A DNA stretch of 64,000 nt from Amanita rubescens (lineage: Eukaryota > Basidiomycota > Agaricomycetes > Agaricales > Amanitaceae), in contig WION01000016.1 of NCBI GenBank assembly GCA_015039365.1, positions 248,001 through 312,000 on the forward strand, written 5' to 3'. A program made the position numbers and the translations under genes. A model generated the notes under the pieces. The model did no database searches, had not been told where the DNA came from, and worked only from the letters and a program-made list of their open reading frames with translations. Shown here one piece after another: positions 12,481 through 24,811 of this stretch. Position 1 is the first letter of the stretch. Each line of letters starts with the position of its first letter.

Positions 12481-14105
12481 TCAAATGCGGGATGAGATCA
12501 GTTGTCGCGATCCAGGCAAGGCTCCAAACAGCTTTCTGCACACCCTACGTGCCCAACGACATATAAATGGCATTTTGCCTACTAACGTAGGACAGGGTGA
12601 TGTCGTCAGTAACCATTCATCCGGATCAGAAATATTACGAAGAAACCAGGGGTGTCGCTGTCTAGAGCTCAATAAGCATTCCTCAACGAAGAGATGTGTA
12701 TTACCTTCAGCTCTCCTAGCGTTATCCTTTGCCTTGGGTCTTTTTGTAACATTCGATTCAACAAGCTAATGACAGTAAAACCTTCGGAGCTTGTATCTTT
12801 AGGACGTCGGCCCCCTGTTGCGATCGAGTCAGCGCCCATGGTTTCCTCGACCGACCAATCTTCAGTGCAAATATGGTGGTATAATGTGTACTCGTTGTGA
12901 GCGTCCGAGATATTGAAAGGAGTGCGGCCAAACAAAAGACAGTAAAATGTCACTGCGAGAGACCAGACATCTATGGCTTGAGTTATTGGAGGTTTTTTGT
13001 TCAAAGCATCTTCCACCGTCTCTTGTGATGGTGAAAACGCCGTGCGTGAAGTGATCCCGATTTCTTCCGATCCCAACATGTCCTCGAACCATACCACCTC
13101 AGGTGCAATGAATGAAGGAGTCCCGATCCTTTTATGAAGGTCGCCTTCTGGAAACATCACGGTTGCCTCGTCAACGTCTTCTGAAGTTTTCTGCTCTCGC
13201 AAGCTGGGAAGGAAATGGGATACTCCAAAATCGATAATTTTGACAGTTGTACGATTTTCAGTCCATAGAAGATTAGCTGGCTTGATGTCCCGATGAATAA
13301 TACCTTGATTGTGAACTAAGACGTGTCTTTTAGCTATCGTCTCTGAGGAAGGATAAATCGACGTACGATAGTCTAGTCCAACAATCACATCCCGAATAAT
13401 GCGACGAGTTTGATCCACCAACAGAATTGGCTCATGTTCTGCATTTGTCCATTCGATAGGGCCTCCGGACAAATTTTCCATTACTGTATGTAGTGGTAAG
13501 CATTTGCAGGTAAGACGCCTCATGAGTGTCACGAGGCCATAAGAAGTGTCGACATAAAAGTTTGGACTCACTGATATATATTTTCTCTTGCTGAGGGTCA
13601 TCGATCACTTCGAACAACCTGACAAGGTTTGGATGGTAGCATCTCTTCATTATAGTAATTTCCCTTTGAATCCCATGTTCGGTGGTGCTCATGGGTGGAG
13701 CCTTCTCACTATGGCTAACATGCTGTTGGTATGATTTCCTGAGCTTCTTCATCTTGTCGCGAGGGCTCGTCCTTCGTACAACCTTCATCGCCTGCGGGTC
13801 AGTTGTGCTTAACGTCTTCATACACATACGAAGACCATAAAACTGACCACTTGACGATCACCGTTCTGCTGGTCCTCGCATAAGAATACATCGCCGTGCT
13901 TCCCTTTGCCAATTCGCTCGCCGCGTCTGTACTGATTTATCCACTTTCGGCGGTCAGGGGACCTCAGTGAGCGCGTCACCTGAGGAACAATACCGCTGCG
14001 CTCCTGGTTCATGTACAACTCGGGGTTTATGCAGGTGGTTGGGTAAGAGCAAAGAGCATCTACAACAAAATAGGTTATATTGTATTCTGAACTGGACCCT
14101 GGCAT
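12481..14105 (-). CDS. Ser/Thr protein kinase, CaMKK/Sak1-Ssp1-like
   Basis: Complete kinase domain. Glycine loop RIGKGKHGDV; catalytic Lys in VAMKVVRR (formed across an intron at about 13800); helix-C Glu in IQREITIMKRC, followed by HPNLVRLFEVIDDP. The catalytic loop is IIHRDIKPANLLW, then IIDFGVSHF, RIGTPSFIAPEV and DVWSLAVTFYCLLFGRTPF. The C-lobe continues through QKDPRQRITLGELK and, after an intron near 12672, RHPWFLRNISDPDEWL. The IxIP-like activation segment and the HPNLVxLxEVIDDP block resemble fungal upstream AMPK kinases (Sak1/Tos3/Ssp1). Substrate assignment is inference. The start at 14105 is the first ATG of the open N-terminal exon; MNQERSG further in is an alternative. Confidence 0.87.
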
Positions 14106-14517
14106 TCAATCTGTCAGGGTTGATGATGGTTAAGGGACTGTATTCTCTAAAATTCCGGGATATTCGGTGAACAAAACAATTAACCGCGATCACTCCAATT
14201 TCACCGTAAATTATAAACATCAATTTCTGGTGTGGTTCATCATACTGAGTACGTTAAGGCATAAACCATATCACTGCATAAATTCGGGCGTGACGGTAGT
14301 AGCCTCGAGGAATGCGACTCCTCGGCTTACGCGCCATAAAACATTCCCTGAGCTATGACATGCATTCGCATGGACCTTTGGCCACTAGTAGCATCATGCA
14401 TGCACCATTCTGGAAAGACTCGAACTTTGAGGTACGAATGACCAATCAAAGCTATCCAATATAGCGAATCTTGATGCCCCCTACACGGTTACGAGCTTCA
14501 AAGGCTGTATAATCTGT
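14106..14517. other. intergenic, kinase promoter side / UPF2 3' flank
   Basis: About 410 bp with no supportable gene. It must hold the kinase promoter and the UPF2 3' end. An imperfect inverted repeat (14301-14327, AGCC..GAGGA / TCCTCGGCT, 7-nt loop) is the only structure seen; its role is unknown. Confidence 0.4.
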
Positions 14518-17500
14518 TTAGCATGGCCGCCTGCTCCCGCGCATTCCCTTACCTCTGAGCTCTTCGGCTTCTTCGCGCTGTTCATAGTCAAGTACAAGGC
14601 GTTTCAAGTGCTGCTGCTCGACCTTGTCCTGAAGCTGCGCAGAGCGTGTATGGACGGCCAGTGCAGCGCTGGCAGGAACCGCTAGTTGCCGAACCTAAAT
14701 GGTACTCAAGGTAAATACAACTTACGAGATCGTGAGAAGGTACCTGTTGCTTGTTGCCTCGCTTGGTCACGACGGCAAAATTCATCACATCCTGTTCTTT
14801 CAATCGTGGAGCGTTGGACTCGTCGTCGTCTTCTTGACGTTTCTTCCGGATATTGGGAGGAAGCACAGCAGAATCCCATAGGGCAAGCGCAGTCTTTTTA
14901 TCAACCTTGCGGGATTCGGCAGAGGTGTCCGTGACAAGTTTCGCGAGCTCCTTCGCAAATTCGGCATCCTCTTCTTCTGATGGACCGAGATTTTCCTGCA
15001 AACTGTTGCTTGCCGACAAAACAACTTTTTCTTCCGGCGATGGCGCGCGTTCATCCGACTTGAGAAAAAAAGATCAGCTGGATCAGTTGACAAGAGAAAA
15101 AAAAGCCCCATACGTTTTCCTGCACAGCAGCATCCGATTCTTCCTCTTCATCATGCCCTCTTCTTTCGTTTTCCTCATAGCTATCATCACTACTTTCATC
15201 GTCTGGCACTTGGGTTGTTCAATAAGAATATAGACTTGATTGAACCCTAACATACCAGCATCTTGATATGCTGAACTGAACATATCGTCAACAGCAGCAG
15301 CAGCCTCTTCTAACGTTTTGGCTAAGGTAAGCTTTGGTCTAACGGCCTATGTATCAGTCAGTACATGACCTGCACGTATCTGCTTATAACTGACCTCTAT
15401 TGAATCTGACACCACGAAATCCACATCCATTGGTAACGCTTCTTTACAATGGATATAATACTTGAGCAGTTGTTAGCATAGATCCCATTTAGCCATGGTT
15501 GGCAATTACCTGGAAGAATGTCAAGAGGTTATCGAGCCTTTTCTTCTGCGTGCCACGATCAAAACACATTCCACAGGTGTCCAAGAGCACACAGATCAAG
15601 CGTATTCTGAAGTGATCATCTGGCAGGTCAAGCGGAACTAGTTGCTTGGGTACGGGTCGCCCTTCCGCTGCAAATAGACATTTAAACAAGACTGTTTCGT
15701 TAATGTATTCCGACAACGTACGATGACCAAAAGTGACGAGGGTCCATAATGTATCGAAAATGATGCTTGAGCTCAATAGTCGATATATGTAAAGTTCGCC
15801 CAAGTATTTGATAGTGGCTAAACGCCGCTGGTTCGTGCTATAAACGTTCTGTTCGAGACCTCTGCGGATATCTTCTAGGACTTGATCGACGATGCCAATG
15901 GTGAAATCGGAATGATAACGTTGGAGGTCGTATGTTAACATAGCCAGTAAGCTAATGCTCCCATACTTAATCTTCCATGGTTTAGTAAACACTTTAAACA
16001 GAACTTGACGAGTAACGGGGTCGTCCCAATCGAGCTTTCGGACCAATTTCAGCACTTTATCAATGGTCTTTTTCGCAAGAACATCGTAAATCAAGTGACG
16101 AATGAAAAGTTCCATCGAGGTGCGTTGCTTTTCTTGCCTGGGGGCACGTTCCGGTGGATTACACTAACCGACGCGCATATGCAACGTTTGATGCAGTTAG
16201 CTTGACATTTACGCACCTGATAATAAGCATTTTCAAGTAATAGGACCTGGCGCGAGTCGAAGTGTTGCAAAGCTTGTTTGCGCCTCATAAGTTCAAGCTT
16301 CACACATCGTTAGAACAGAGGAATGCAACAAATAGCTTGAAAAATACCATTGTGCCAAATCTTTCTGATGTCTCTTCATTACGAAGCAAAAACCTCCCAC
16401 ATCCTTCTAATAATAGCGCAATATTATCAACGTTAGTCCCCGAGAAGTCATCCAAACAAACTTTGAACATGTGCAAAATGAGATGAGAATGGACTACTCG
16501 GAACTTGGTAAGGTTGGAGAGAAACACAATGTTCTACGCAATACAGTCAGACGACACTACAGGTGGATGGATGGATTCACGAACTTTCATCCGAACCTCT
16601 GTGAACTCTTTAACAACATTTTTCTTGCGCTGTAAATAGCGGAATTCTTCATCAAGCTGCAGTACATGTCTCATTCATTCCGCCAGGTTACGAAGGGAAA
16701 ACAATCATACAATGGCAACCAGGTCTGATCCGATATCTGGCATATACCTGTTCAAAGTGGCAACGAGTCTGGAGTAATATGGTAGCAGATCTGTCCTGTT
16801 TTTTGGTACCTGGCCTAAGAACTAAGAGAATCCGATGAGTGGAGACCTCAGAATAGGAATCTTGCCAGACCTTCACAAGTCTCTTCCGGGCAGCCTTAGA
16901 ATTCAAGAAAGCGAAGTCAACCGCAGCTTGGTCAATCAATGTTCTGTTTGTTGCGTCGGGCAGTCGGACTAGTAAAGCCGTCAGTAATTGCGATGGACCT
17001 TGAGGGGCAAGCCGCGGGGAAAGTGGAGGAGTCGATGCCTTTGGTGTTCCCGGCGTCGGTGTCGCAGCCCTGTCGTGAAAAGCATGAATGAAGTGGAAAT
17101 CACGTTGTGTTGAACTTACTCATCTTGATCCACACCCAAGTTATGGTCATCTCCGTTGGGCATGGCCTGCTCGACAGCTCCGTCACCGAGCCTTTCCAAT
17201 TCTGCTTCTAGTTTTTTGACTTCTTCCTTCTCCTTGTCAATTCTTTCTTTCTCTGTCTCTTTCTTCTCTTGGTCTGTCGCAGGATCTCCCATATCGTCTA
17301 CACCAAGGACGCTACTAGGAACAAAGTCTTGAAGATCCTGTACGTCCTCGAAAAATTTTCGTTCTTCTTCGTCCTCCCATTTTCCACCTACAACATACGT
17401 ATCATCAATTTCATCGTTTATCTGACTAGACCCTGTGCCGATAAGGATTGAATCCGACTTCTGCGAGGCAGTTGGCAAAGTAGGGAGAGGCAAGTATAGT

Positions 17501-18766
17501 AATTCAGATAGCCTGCGAGACGAATTATGTTGAGTAGGAAAGCAAAGAGGAAAAAGAACACTGTCGAGCATACGATTGGCAACTAGCAAATAGTTTTTCG
17601 TAGCTTTTAGTCATTTTCTCATATGCTTGTTGACGATCTTCGAATATTTCGCCAGACCGAATATATGCTTCGTGGTTACGTTTGTCCTGGTCTTGGAGCC
17701 TCTGTAAAGGACAAAATTGTATGGATTATTATATCAGGGAAACACTCAATACCTTGTGCTCAATTAATAACTTTTTACAGACGCTTTCAAAGTACCCCTC
17801 GCACATATGCCGGAAACGGTCGCGAATATCTTGCTCAATCAATTCCTCGTCTTCTTTAATCAGCGCAGGGAAATGAACGTGGCCATTCGTAAGTTCCTGG
17901 GCGGCCGAAAGAGTCCCCGGCTCGGAATGAACGGAAATCTGCTTCGAAGATACTGGGGGTGTTATCCCAAGGAACGGGCGGGAATACGACTTTAAAAATG
18001 TAATTAAGAGGGGGAGTGAGGACAATGACGGATCGTTGGACAGCTATATGCAGTCAGGCTGATTTGTCTAGACGGTAATGGCCGGACCCACTAATTCTTT
18101 TAAGACCTTCATGATCCATTCACCCCCGCTCCTACCAGGAGCATCCTTAATGATGCCGACCAAGGCAAACTCGGCGCATACACGAAGCAATGGACGTTGC
18201 TTGGTGACCCGACTAGTATCTTCCTTTTCCCTTTGCTCAGGACTGAGAGCACTTAGTGCTGCCCGCGACGGTGGTCCTAAGGCTGCGGACAGAGTAGCCA
18301 CAAGCGGAGGCGTGAATGACTTCGGAAAGCGACGATGCAATGCGGAAACAACCTATTGATACAGTTAAAATATGCAAGGAGTCGCACCAATTCATGCGTG
18401 CCTCGACAGCGCTCCAAACATCTCTTTCGGTTTTGCAGCGTGCAATTCCATCAACAACAGCCGAAACGATTTCATCAATGTATTTCTCCAAGGAGAGAGT
18501 TTCAATTTCTTTGAGAATCTGGTCATGGTTATCAATAGCTAAGGACTGGCGTATCCGCTTAATCAAAGCGGTATGACGTTTCAATGAAGAATCAAGTTTG
18601 GACGGCTCTGCCCCTGCATCAGCGACCTGGTTTGCAAACAGGTGTGGTGCACACCTTCCGGTATGGGGCTAAGGTTCGACTGCTTGAGTTTTGTCCGCTT
18701 GGCGAGGCGAGCTCTCTCATCCTCAAGTTTGGCCAAAGACTGGGTGGAATTCAATCCAGGATCCAT
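14518..18766 (-). CDS. UPF2: nonsense-mediated mRNA decay factor UPF2/NMD2
   Basis: Scaffold of the UPF1-UPF2-UPF3 surveillance complex. Start ATG at 18766 (MDPGLNSTQSLAKLEDERARLAKR). A first MIF4G-like block follows (LIKRIRQSL...LSLEKYIDEIVSAVVDGIARCK, then VVSALHRRFPKSFTPPL and RPLLRVCAEFALVGIIKD). A second and a third MIF4G repeat lie in 17.1-15.5 kb (DFAFLNSKAARKRLVKVW; LIYDVLAKKTIDKVLKLVRKLDWDDPVTRQVLFKVFTKPWKIKYGSI; FRIRLICVLLDTCGMCFD). An acidic linker precedes the UPF1-binding C-terminus (VMNFAVVTKRGNKQQ, then LAVPASAALAVHTRSAQLQDKVEQQ and YEQREEAEELRG). The stop is placed at 14518, or just downstream if a last intron follows EELRG. Cytoplasmic role by family. Confidence 0.92.
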
Positions 18767-18844
18767 GGCTGCGATGGCTGAGCACGCAGTTAAAGCACTG
18801 ACCTTCTCTCTTACGTAATACTATACCTGCGTCAAACCACAGAA
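18767..18844. promoter_or_regulatory. short divergent promoter UPF2 / Rad26-like
   Basis: Only 78 bp separate the UPF2 start codon (minus) from the Rad26-like start codon (plus). Both genes must therefore initiate within this interval or inside each other's 5' ends. No clear TATA box was seen. Confidence 0.6.
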
Positions 18845-21800
18845 ATGGACGAAGATGACTATGTTGTCGACGATATCAGCTTAGATGACGAGACTTTGGC
18901 ATTGCTGGACCAAGAAGAACAAAAATATTTAACGTTGCAGAAGAACAACGCATTCGTGGATGCACCCCCCGTCAGCAAGAAGCGAAGAACTAATTCTGGA
19001 TGGAGACCTGGTCACCCGAACGCTGACGAATTTGAAGACCTTCCTGAAATATCTGTACATGGAGATGGAACATACGGCGTGCGGGATGTAGTTAGGAATA
19101 ATTCAGCGCCTGCCACCAGGAATCTACTGAACAACACTAGTACCGAAAGCTCTTCGAGTTCTATACCCAGGATAACGATTGTTCAATCTAATGATTCCTA
19201 TTGGATCCAATAATACACAAGAACAATTGTACGCCTGGAACACGAGCTAGGAATGTACCAGTGGGAAGGGTCTCATCCTATTCTAGAGGGCCTGGACAAG
19301 ATATACAGCTGGAGGCGCAATTGCAAGAATTACAGCAAAGAGTATTCGAGGTTCGGCATCCTGTTAAATGAAATGTCCGTTACCTATCTGATGCAATGGG
19401 TAGCTCAGCGAGGAAAATAAAGCGAAACAGCTAGAGCTACAGAAAGCGATGGATCTAAAATTGATTAAAGAGGGTGAAGCATCGATATTACGAAGAAATT
19501 TAGAGAAGGTAAATGGACATTTTCGTGTTTCCCCGATTGTGACATATAAGCAGGTCATGCAAGACCATGCTACTCAAATCACGAACCTTAAAGCGTCCAA
19601 GGAAGAAGCAGATGCTAGGCAACTCCAGATTCAAAAAGAGATGAGAGATGAAATAGAAAGAATGAAGACCCAACTTCTATTCAAGGTAGCGCTTCCGAAC
19701 TTGGTTATAACCCTGTCTCAACTTTTTGAAGCAACAAGAGATCGAGAGCTCTCATCGCAGAGTACCATCCACAGCACGCGCAAGTAGAATTAACAGAGAT
19801 CCTTTAAGAACGCCCATTCGCGCGCCTTTTGAACAATCTCAAGCGCCCATTGAGACACCCAGCAAGCTTTGTTTCGGTCAGGAGCAGCCATCAGAAGTAC
19901 TGCGTATCGAAACGCCAAGGATCAGACGGCCTGTCAAGTCGCCCAGAAAAATTAATCTTTCAGGCGCCTTGCCTGGTTTTCAGAACGCCTTTCTAGCGTC
20001 TCAACCGCTGGCCGATGCTATTGGGCGGAGGAGCCCGCCTGCCTCACCAATGCCACGATCTCCACCCAGCAGTCCAACAACACGTCTTGTCGGGAATGCG
20101 CATAACTTTGATCCCGATGATCGCCCAGAGTCAAGCCAAAATCAACACAAGAGTCACATAGTAATAGATAATGATTTCGACTTTGTGATGGTGGACGAAG
20201 AGAAAACTCAAGAAATGGATGCAACTATCCAACCTTTCAATTGGACATCAGAGGTTTGTCGGGAGAGCTATCCCTTTCTCAGCACTAATTTCATCTCCGC
20301 AGTTATCGAGGATTATTATATCCCACACTTTATCCAATTCCGCTCAATCGACTCTGCAACTTTTACTAGAGACACCCACTTCGCTTCCAGAGATAGAAGC
20401 AGGTCTATTCGCTGCGGCTTGCTCTGATATTTTTGAAATTATGGCTAGCTCGACCACTATCCTGGATCACGCTATCACTTTGCGACGCTTATCTGGCCCG
20501 TTGGTCTCTATGTTATTCATTGTCGGATGCTCCAAGAAGGTGAGACGTTCTACCTTCACATGTCTTCACAACTGATTTTGAAGGATAGCGCCATGCCATC
20601 CAATCCTTAGTTCATTTGCTCATGTCTCTAGTGCTCTCTGTACCCGCGGTTGGTACTTGTCTAGCCACTCAAGCGAACCCGAGTGCAAAATTCTCGTTGC
20701 ATGCTGCTCTTCGCGAAATTGTTACTCGTCATCTAGAGTACACCAAGATAACAGACCCACTTGATGGTCTGTTAGACGATATGCTTGGTCTGTTGGAAGC
20801 GCTCTGCCTCCGCAGCGAGGATAACGCCATCGCAGAGTAAGAGAATTCCAAATCTCTGTCTTGCCGTTACTAACTTCGACAGGTTGGCACCTCTTGCAGC
20901 AGATGCTCAAGTTTGGGCTGCCCTTCTGAGCACTGGTCACAAAGAGAGTACTTTAACTCGCACTTGTAGACTACTTATTCTTTTGGGTTCCTGTAAGCTT
21001 CCACCTGTCATTCAATCCAACCTCGCTGGACGATATTTCATAGATTCATCTCTTTCTCGGGTATTAGTCAATGTTTCCACTGTTTCCCTGAAAGACGGCA
21101 ACAGACAGGTGGAGTCTGAAAGATTCGTTCTCATAGACCGGTTATGCACGTTTTTATACGAGGCAGACAAATCTTCTCATGAGGTTTGTCGTAAAAAGGA
21201 TTCAACATTAAACATTCGATTCATTTCTGCACAGTTCACTATGAAAGAACATATACTGACATTCTTTGCAATACTGTCTCTATCGCACTCGGATACACAA
21301 GCTGCGTTGGCCAACAATGATGTTTTAATACCGTCTTTAGTTCGTTTGTTGTCAAATCTCACCAATACACTGTGGGAAAACGAGGGACTGATGGTTACAC
21401 CCCAGAACATCGCATCGTAAGTGCCCTATTTTCGACTCATATTGGTTTCTAAGTAAGTTTAGCCAAATCAAATTAACTAGCCAAACTGTGACCTTGATAC
21501 ATCACCTAGTATTCGGCGCAGAACCCTCTCTTAATCTGAGGCTCATCCTGCACCACAATCCACGTCGAATGCTGACCGGATTGAATCACCTGTTCATCAT
21601 CTCCATCGGAAGATTAAGTTTCGCAGATCCTCCCGAATGGATCGGTAAAACAGGAAAGAGAGAATTAGAGTCATTAATAGGTAAGTGGGATGATGCTGCA
21701 TTTTCCGGTGCATCTATACAGTGTGCATTAGACATGGCTCGGGAACTTCTGGACCTCGTAGTAGATGGACCTGAGAGTGACGGTATCTGGTCTTTGTATC

Positions 21801-21871
21801 AGGAGAACCCTGGCAAAGGCGAAAGTGAAATGGATGAGGGAGAAATAGAGGCCAGACTGATGGCCGACTGA
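18845..21871 (+). CDS. Rad26/ATRIP-like DNA damage checkpoint protein
   Basis: Start ATG at 18845. The N-terminus is acidic (MDEDDYVVDDISLDDETLALL) and is followed by a basic KKRRTNSGWRPG segment. A coiled coil follows (19.3-19.7 kb: QLEAQLQELQQRVFE, then KAMDLKLIKEGEASILRRNLEK, QVMQDHATQITNLKASKEE and MRDEIERMKTQL), assembled over several introns. A Ser/Pro-rich linker with PRKINLSGALPGFQNAF precedes a long helical C-terminal region (LSRIIISHTL...LLETP; FFAILSLSHSDTQAALANNDVLIPSLVRLLSNLT), ending GEIEARLMAD. Acidic N-term, coiled coil, PGFQNAF and helical tail match fungal Rad26/Lcd1/UvsD, the ATR-partner family. The exon join near 19180-19260 is uncertain. Family call is by overall pattern, not a catalytic motif. 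Confidence 0.65.
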
Positions 21872-22089
21872 ATTGGAAGACGTATTGAATCGATCTACGG
21901 TCTATATTTCTTATCTACACTCTAGAGCGGAATTGGTCAAATAACCTTGGGCAAATCATACGCAGTGGAACATACTCTGGAACAGAAGTATTTTAACCAA
22001 TTTACAGCTTCGCCCCGATTCCGTCTCATGACGATGTCACAGTATTCGGACCGAAAGATTGTACTTGTCCGGTGGTGAATCTAAAAGAG

Positions 22090-23352
22090 TCAACCCCTCA
22101 GATGAGGGAAAGAACGATGCACGCTTACAATATCCGTTTCCCGCATCTCTCCATCGTGCTCACCGGGGACACCGTCAATGATAATTTTGGTGGCTTTCCC
22201 CACACTCTCAGTCCAGACTTGCCAGATACACTCTCTCCAATCAGCCGTTCGACTGCCACCTACAAAATGCCGCTCGGTACACCATGTACTGTGGTTACGC
22301 CTTAAAAGTATGGGGGAGAGAGGAATAAATGGATATGCAGTCCGCGATGGCGTCGTAATGATAGATGGACGTGACATTTCATGCATGTTGACAAGGGGAT
22401 ATAGGTCGCGCGGGGGTAAGAAGGCTACAGGCGCAGGAAACAACACGATGCGCGACGTGGGCGCAAAAGCTCTTGCTATGTTCAGATAACCATTGGGAGC
22501 CGAAGAATTGCGTGTTTCGATATGAAGCAAGTGAAGACAAAGGTGACTCGTCCCGAGACGCCTCTTAAGACCAAAGATATTTCTCAAAAGCCTCAGATGA
22601 CCTGAAGACGATATGATCTCTGTCGTGGTCATCACAACAGACAAAGGTCCTGACAAAAGGGCACATAAAAAACAGAGAAACCAGAACAGACAAAAGTTGC
22701 GAACCAGGCCAGACATGAGTCCACGCTACGAGCAAATCGAGGTCTTCCGTGTCTTCAATCCATAGGCCTGCGCTGGTAGCTGCTTGATCGAACACCTGAC
22801 GCCCCAGGAGATACGGTTCAAAGCTTAAGATGTTTTGAGAGTTGGTTATCCTTGAAAGTCTATGTTGCAAAGAGAGATCATTCAAGTAACCCGCCGGTCC
22901 AAATTCGTCATCGTCTGCTAGCATAAATTTCTCGTCACCCTGGCAAATCATCGCCAGAAAATCGACATGCACTTGCCAAGTGAGACACACAGATATTTGT
23001 AGCAGTCGATAGTCAAAACCATGCAACTCAGAAGACAGTAGACAGCTGCTATCCATTTTAGTAAAAGGATTAACCAGGCTCGCGGAAAGGTTTGACGATC
23101 GTAAACTGCTCCAGGAAGGCCAGGAACGCTCAGGAAACCCAATCGAAGAAGTATTCTATTGACAAAGCTTGAGCGTGTTGCCGTGTGCGTAGCACTAGTA
23201 TCTGGCACTTGGACTTTATCCCCAGGCCGTTTCTGCGGAGCCGCTGCAGTGCCAGTCAATGTTACCCTGAGACGCTTCTGAGAACTCGACGTTGATGGAT
23301 GGCTTTGGATGCTGCCGGAGTCCTTCGAGCACAGTTCTTGGGGAGTTGTCAT
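22090..23352 (-). CDS. LARGE-like (GT49-type) glycosyltransferase, short C-terminus
   Basis: Start ATG at 23352. A Ser/Thr/Lys-rich cytoplasmic tail precedes one membrane anchor (FPRAWLILLLKWIAAVYCLL), giving type II topology expected in the Golgi. A luminal region follows with the family pattern GPLSVVMTTT...HLRLLRNIFGLKRRL, SHLCLHLLHIE, SAPNGYLNIARAFAPTSRIVLFPA, PPRDLYPLV and HSTWCTERHF...DWRECIWQVW. This resembles fungal LARGE/B4GAT-like GT49 proteins. The position where an Asp-rich metal site is expected (after VVLFP) reads PAPVAF, with no DxD visible. The frame stops at 22090, sooner than I expect for the family, so it may be truncated. Acceptor and sugar are unknown. Confidence 0.62.
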
Positions 23353-23485
23353 CTTTGTCGGAGGGTTGTGGCGAGGCTATTATGTAATTCAGTTCTTTCA
23401 AGTCAACGATTCCGAACTAAGTTACAGGCTCCGCATCAATAGTTGGCTAAGATATACAGTTTTTCCTTGTAAAAGCGAGCAATAT

Positions 23486-24811
23486 TATGTACAATAGATA
23501 GTTCCAATAAAAATTCCGTCGTAAGGCCCTAACTAAGGTTTGTGTAAGTTTATAACTCAGTGAAGCGTGTACCAATAGTACTCACATGGTCAAGAATGTT
23601 CCCTTCAAAGATGTTTGGCACACTCTTGTCAGTGCAGTTCGGGTCAGTCGCGTCGTCATTGCCTATTCCATTTGATTAACGAAAAATTGAAGGTATATAG
23701 ATAGAACATGCCTGAGCAAGCGACAGCATTGCCACTGGTTGACAGTATGTGAATCTCTCCGTCGGGGTGAGAAAATCCCAGGAATCTCCCAGGAACAATG
23801 GGTATAACATCTGAAGTCGCGCACAGTGTGATTAAATCCTAGCAGCCACAATTTGGATGAACAAACTAACCCAGCATGTTGTTCACACGACTAAAATTAG
23901 GAACCTGAACAACATTCAGCTCCATAAATGACGTTTAGAAATGGTGAAACGTACATGTGAGTCGATGAGCTGAGCAAAGTCAAGATTTCCGACACGAGGA
24001 GTGCCGTATGTCACGGTTTTAATTGAAACACCAGGTATATTTAGTGCAAAAAAGAGCGAATCAATTTCGGCGATGGCGCCACCCAAGGAGTGTCCGACCT
24101 GACTCACAATCAGAGGAAGGAACATTGTCAGACTTCAATGCTCACAAGTGTAAGGCTGTTGGTATTATGCTGCGATAGCAAACTTCGAACTTCGGCGAGT
24201 ATCTGGGGTGCGGTTTCGGCTTGCGCGTCGAGGAAACCCTGATGAGCCAGCGCAGACGAAGAGACGCCAGGAAACAAGGTAGGATCAAGTGGAATCATAA
24301 TGAAATCGGCATCCGTTAATAAAGAAAGGCTTTGCGAATAAATGAATGCTCGTTGTGTAGACAGTGAGATACTTACAGTTTCGTAGGGTCAGTGCCTTCA
24401 TGCGCCACGACAACCGAGCTTTGTTCGGGCCAATAACCAACGAAAACTTTCAAGTAGTGGTCAGAAAGCATCGTGACGTCAGGCTTTAGGATATACGCAC
24501 ATATTGGTATACTATCCCCATTCCCGCCGACCAGTGTAGGTTGGAATCCAGACAAAGCAGCACACGCCTCTGTATGCAGGTTGATCAGAAGTGCAACAAT
24601 CATGACATGGAAGGTGTGTCGACATACGTCCACAGCTCCAGCCGGATAACTTGGATGTTGGGCAATAGACTGCTCTAGCAAACTGGGTATAAGGTGCTAA
24701 GCCAGCAAATTGCGACACCGACACAGTCGTCTCCGTGCGAGGGATCAAGGACGGTACGGCGTATACCAGAGAAAAAAGGGAGAGTAGAAGGCCAAAGCTA
24801 CCCAGGCGCAT
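23486..24811 (-). CDS. secreted class 3 (alpha/beta-hydrolase) lipase, copy A
   Basis: Start ATG at 24811 with a signal peptide (MRLGSFGLLLSLFSLVYAVP). Family blocks in order: FAGLAPYTQFARAVYCPT; FVGYWPEQSSVVVAHEGTDP (oxyanion region); nucleophile elbow VGHSLGGAIAEIDSLFFALN; VKTVTYGTPRVGN-type strand; catalytic Asp in NNML-DVIPIVPG (across an intron at about 23810-23870); catalytic His in FSHPDGEIHI; CSGNDDATDPNC. The last exon reads LGPYDGIF and ends at 23486. It is a triacylglycerol or feruloyl-esterase-like hydrolase by family; substrate unknown. It lies in tandem with copy B and shares intron positions. Confidence 0.9.

Noticed and set aside
14301..14327. inverted repeat as a terminator or structured RNA
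   Set aside because: Single imperfect hairpin, no U-tract or partner motif; intrinsic terminators of this kind are not used by fungal Pol II.
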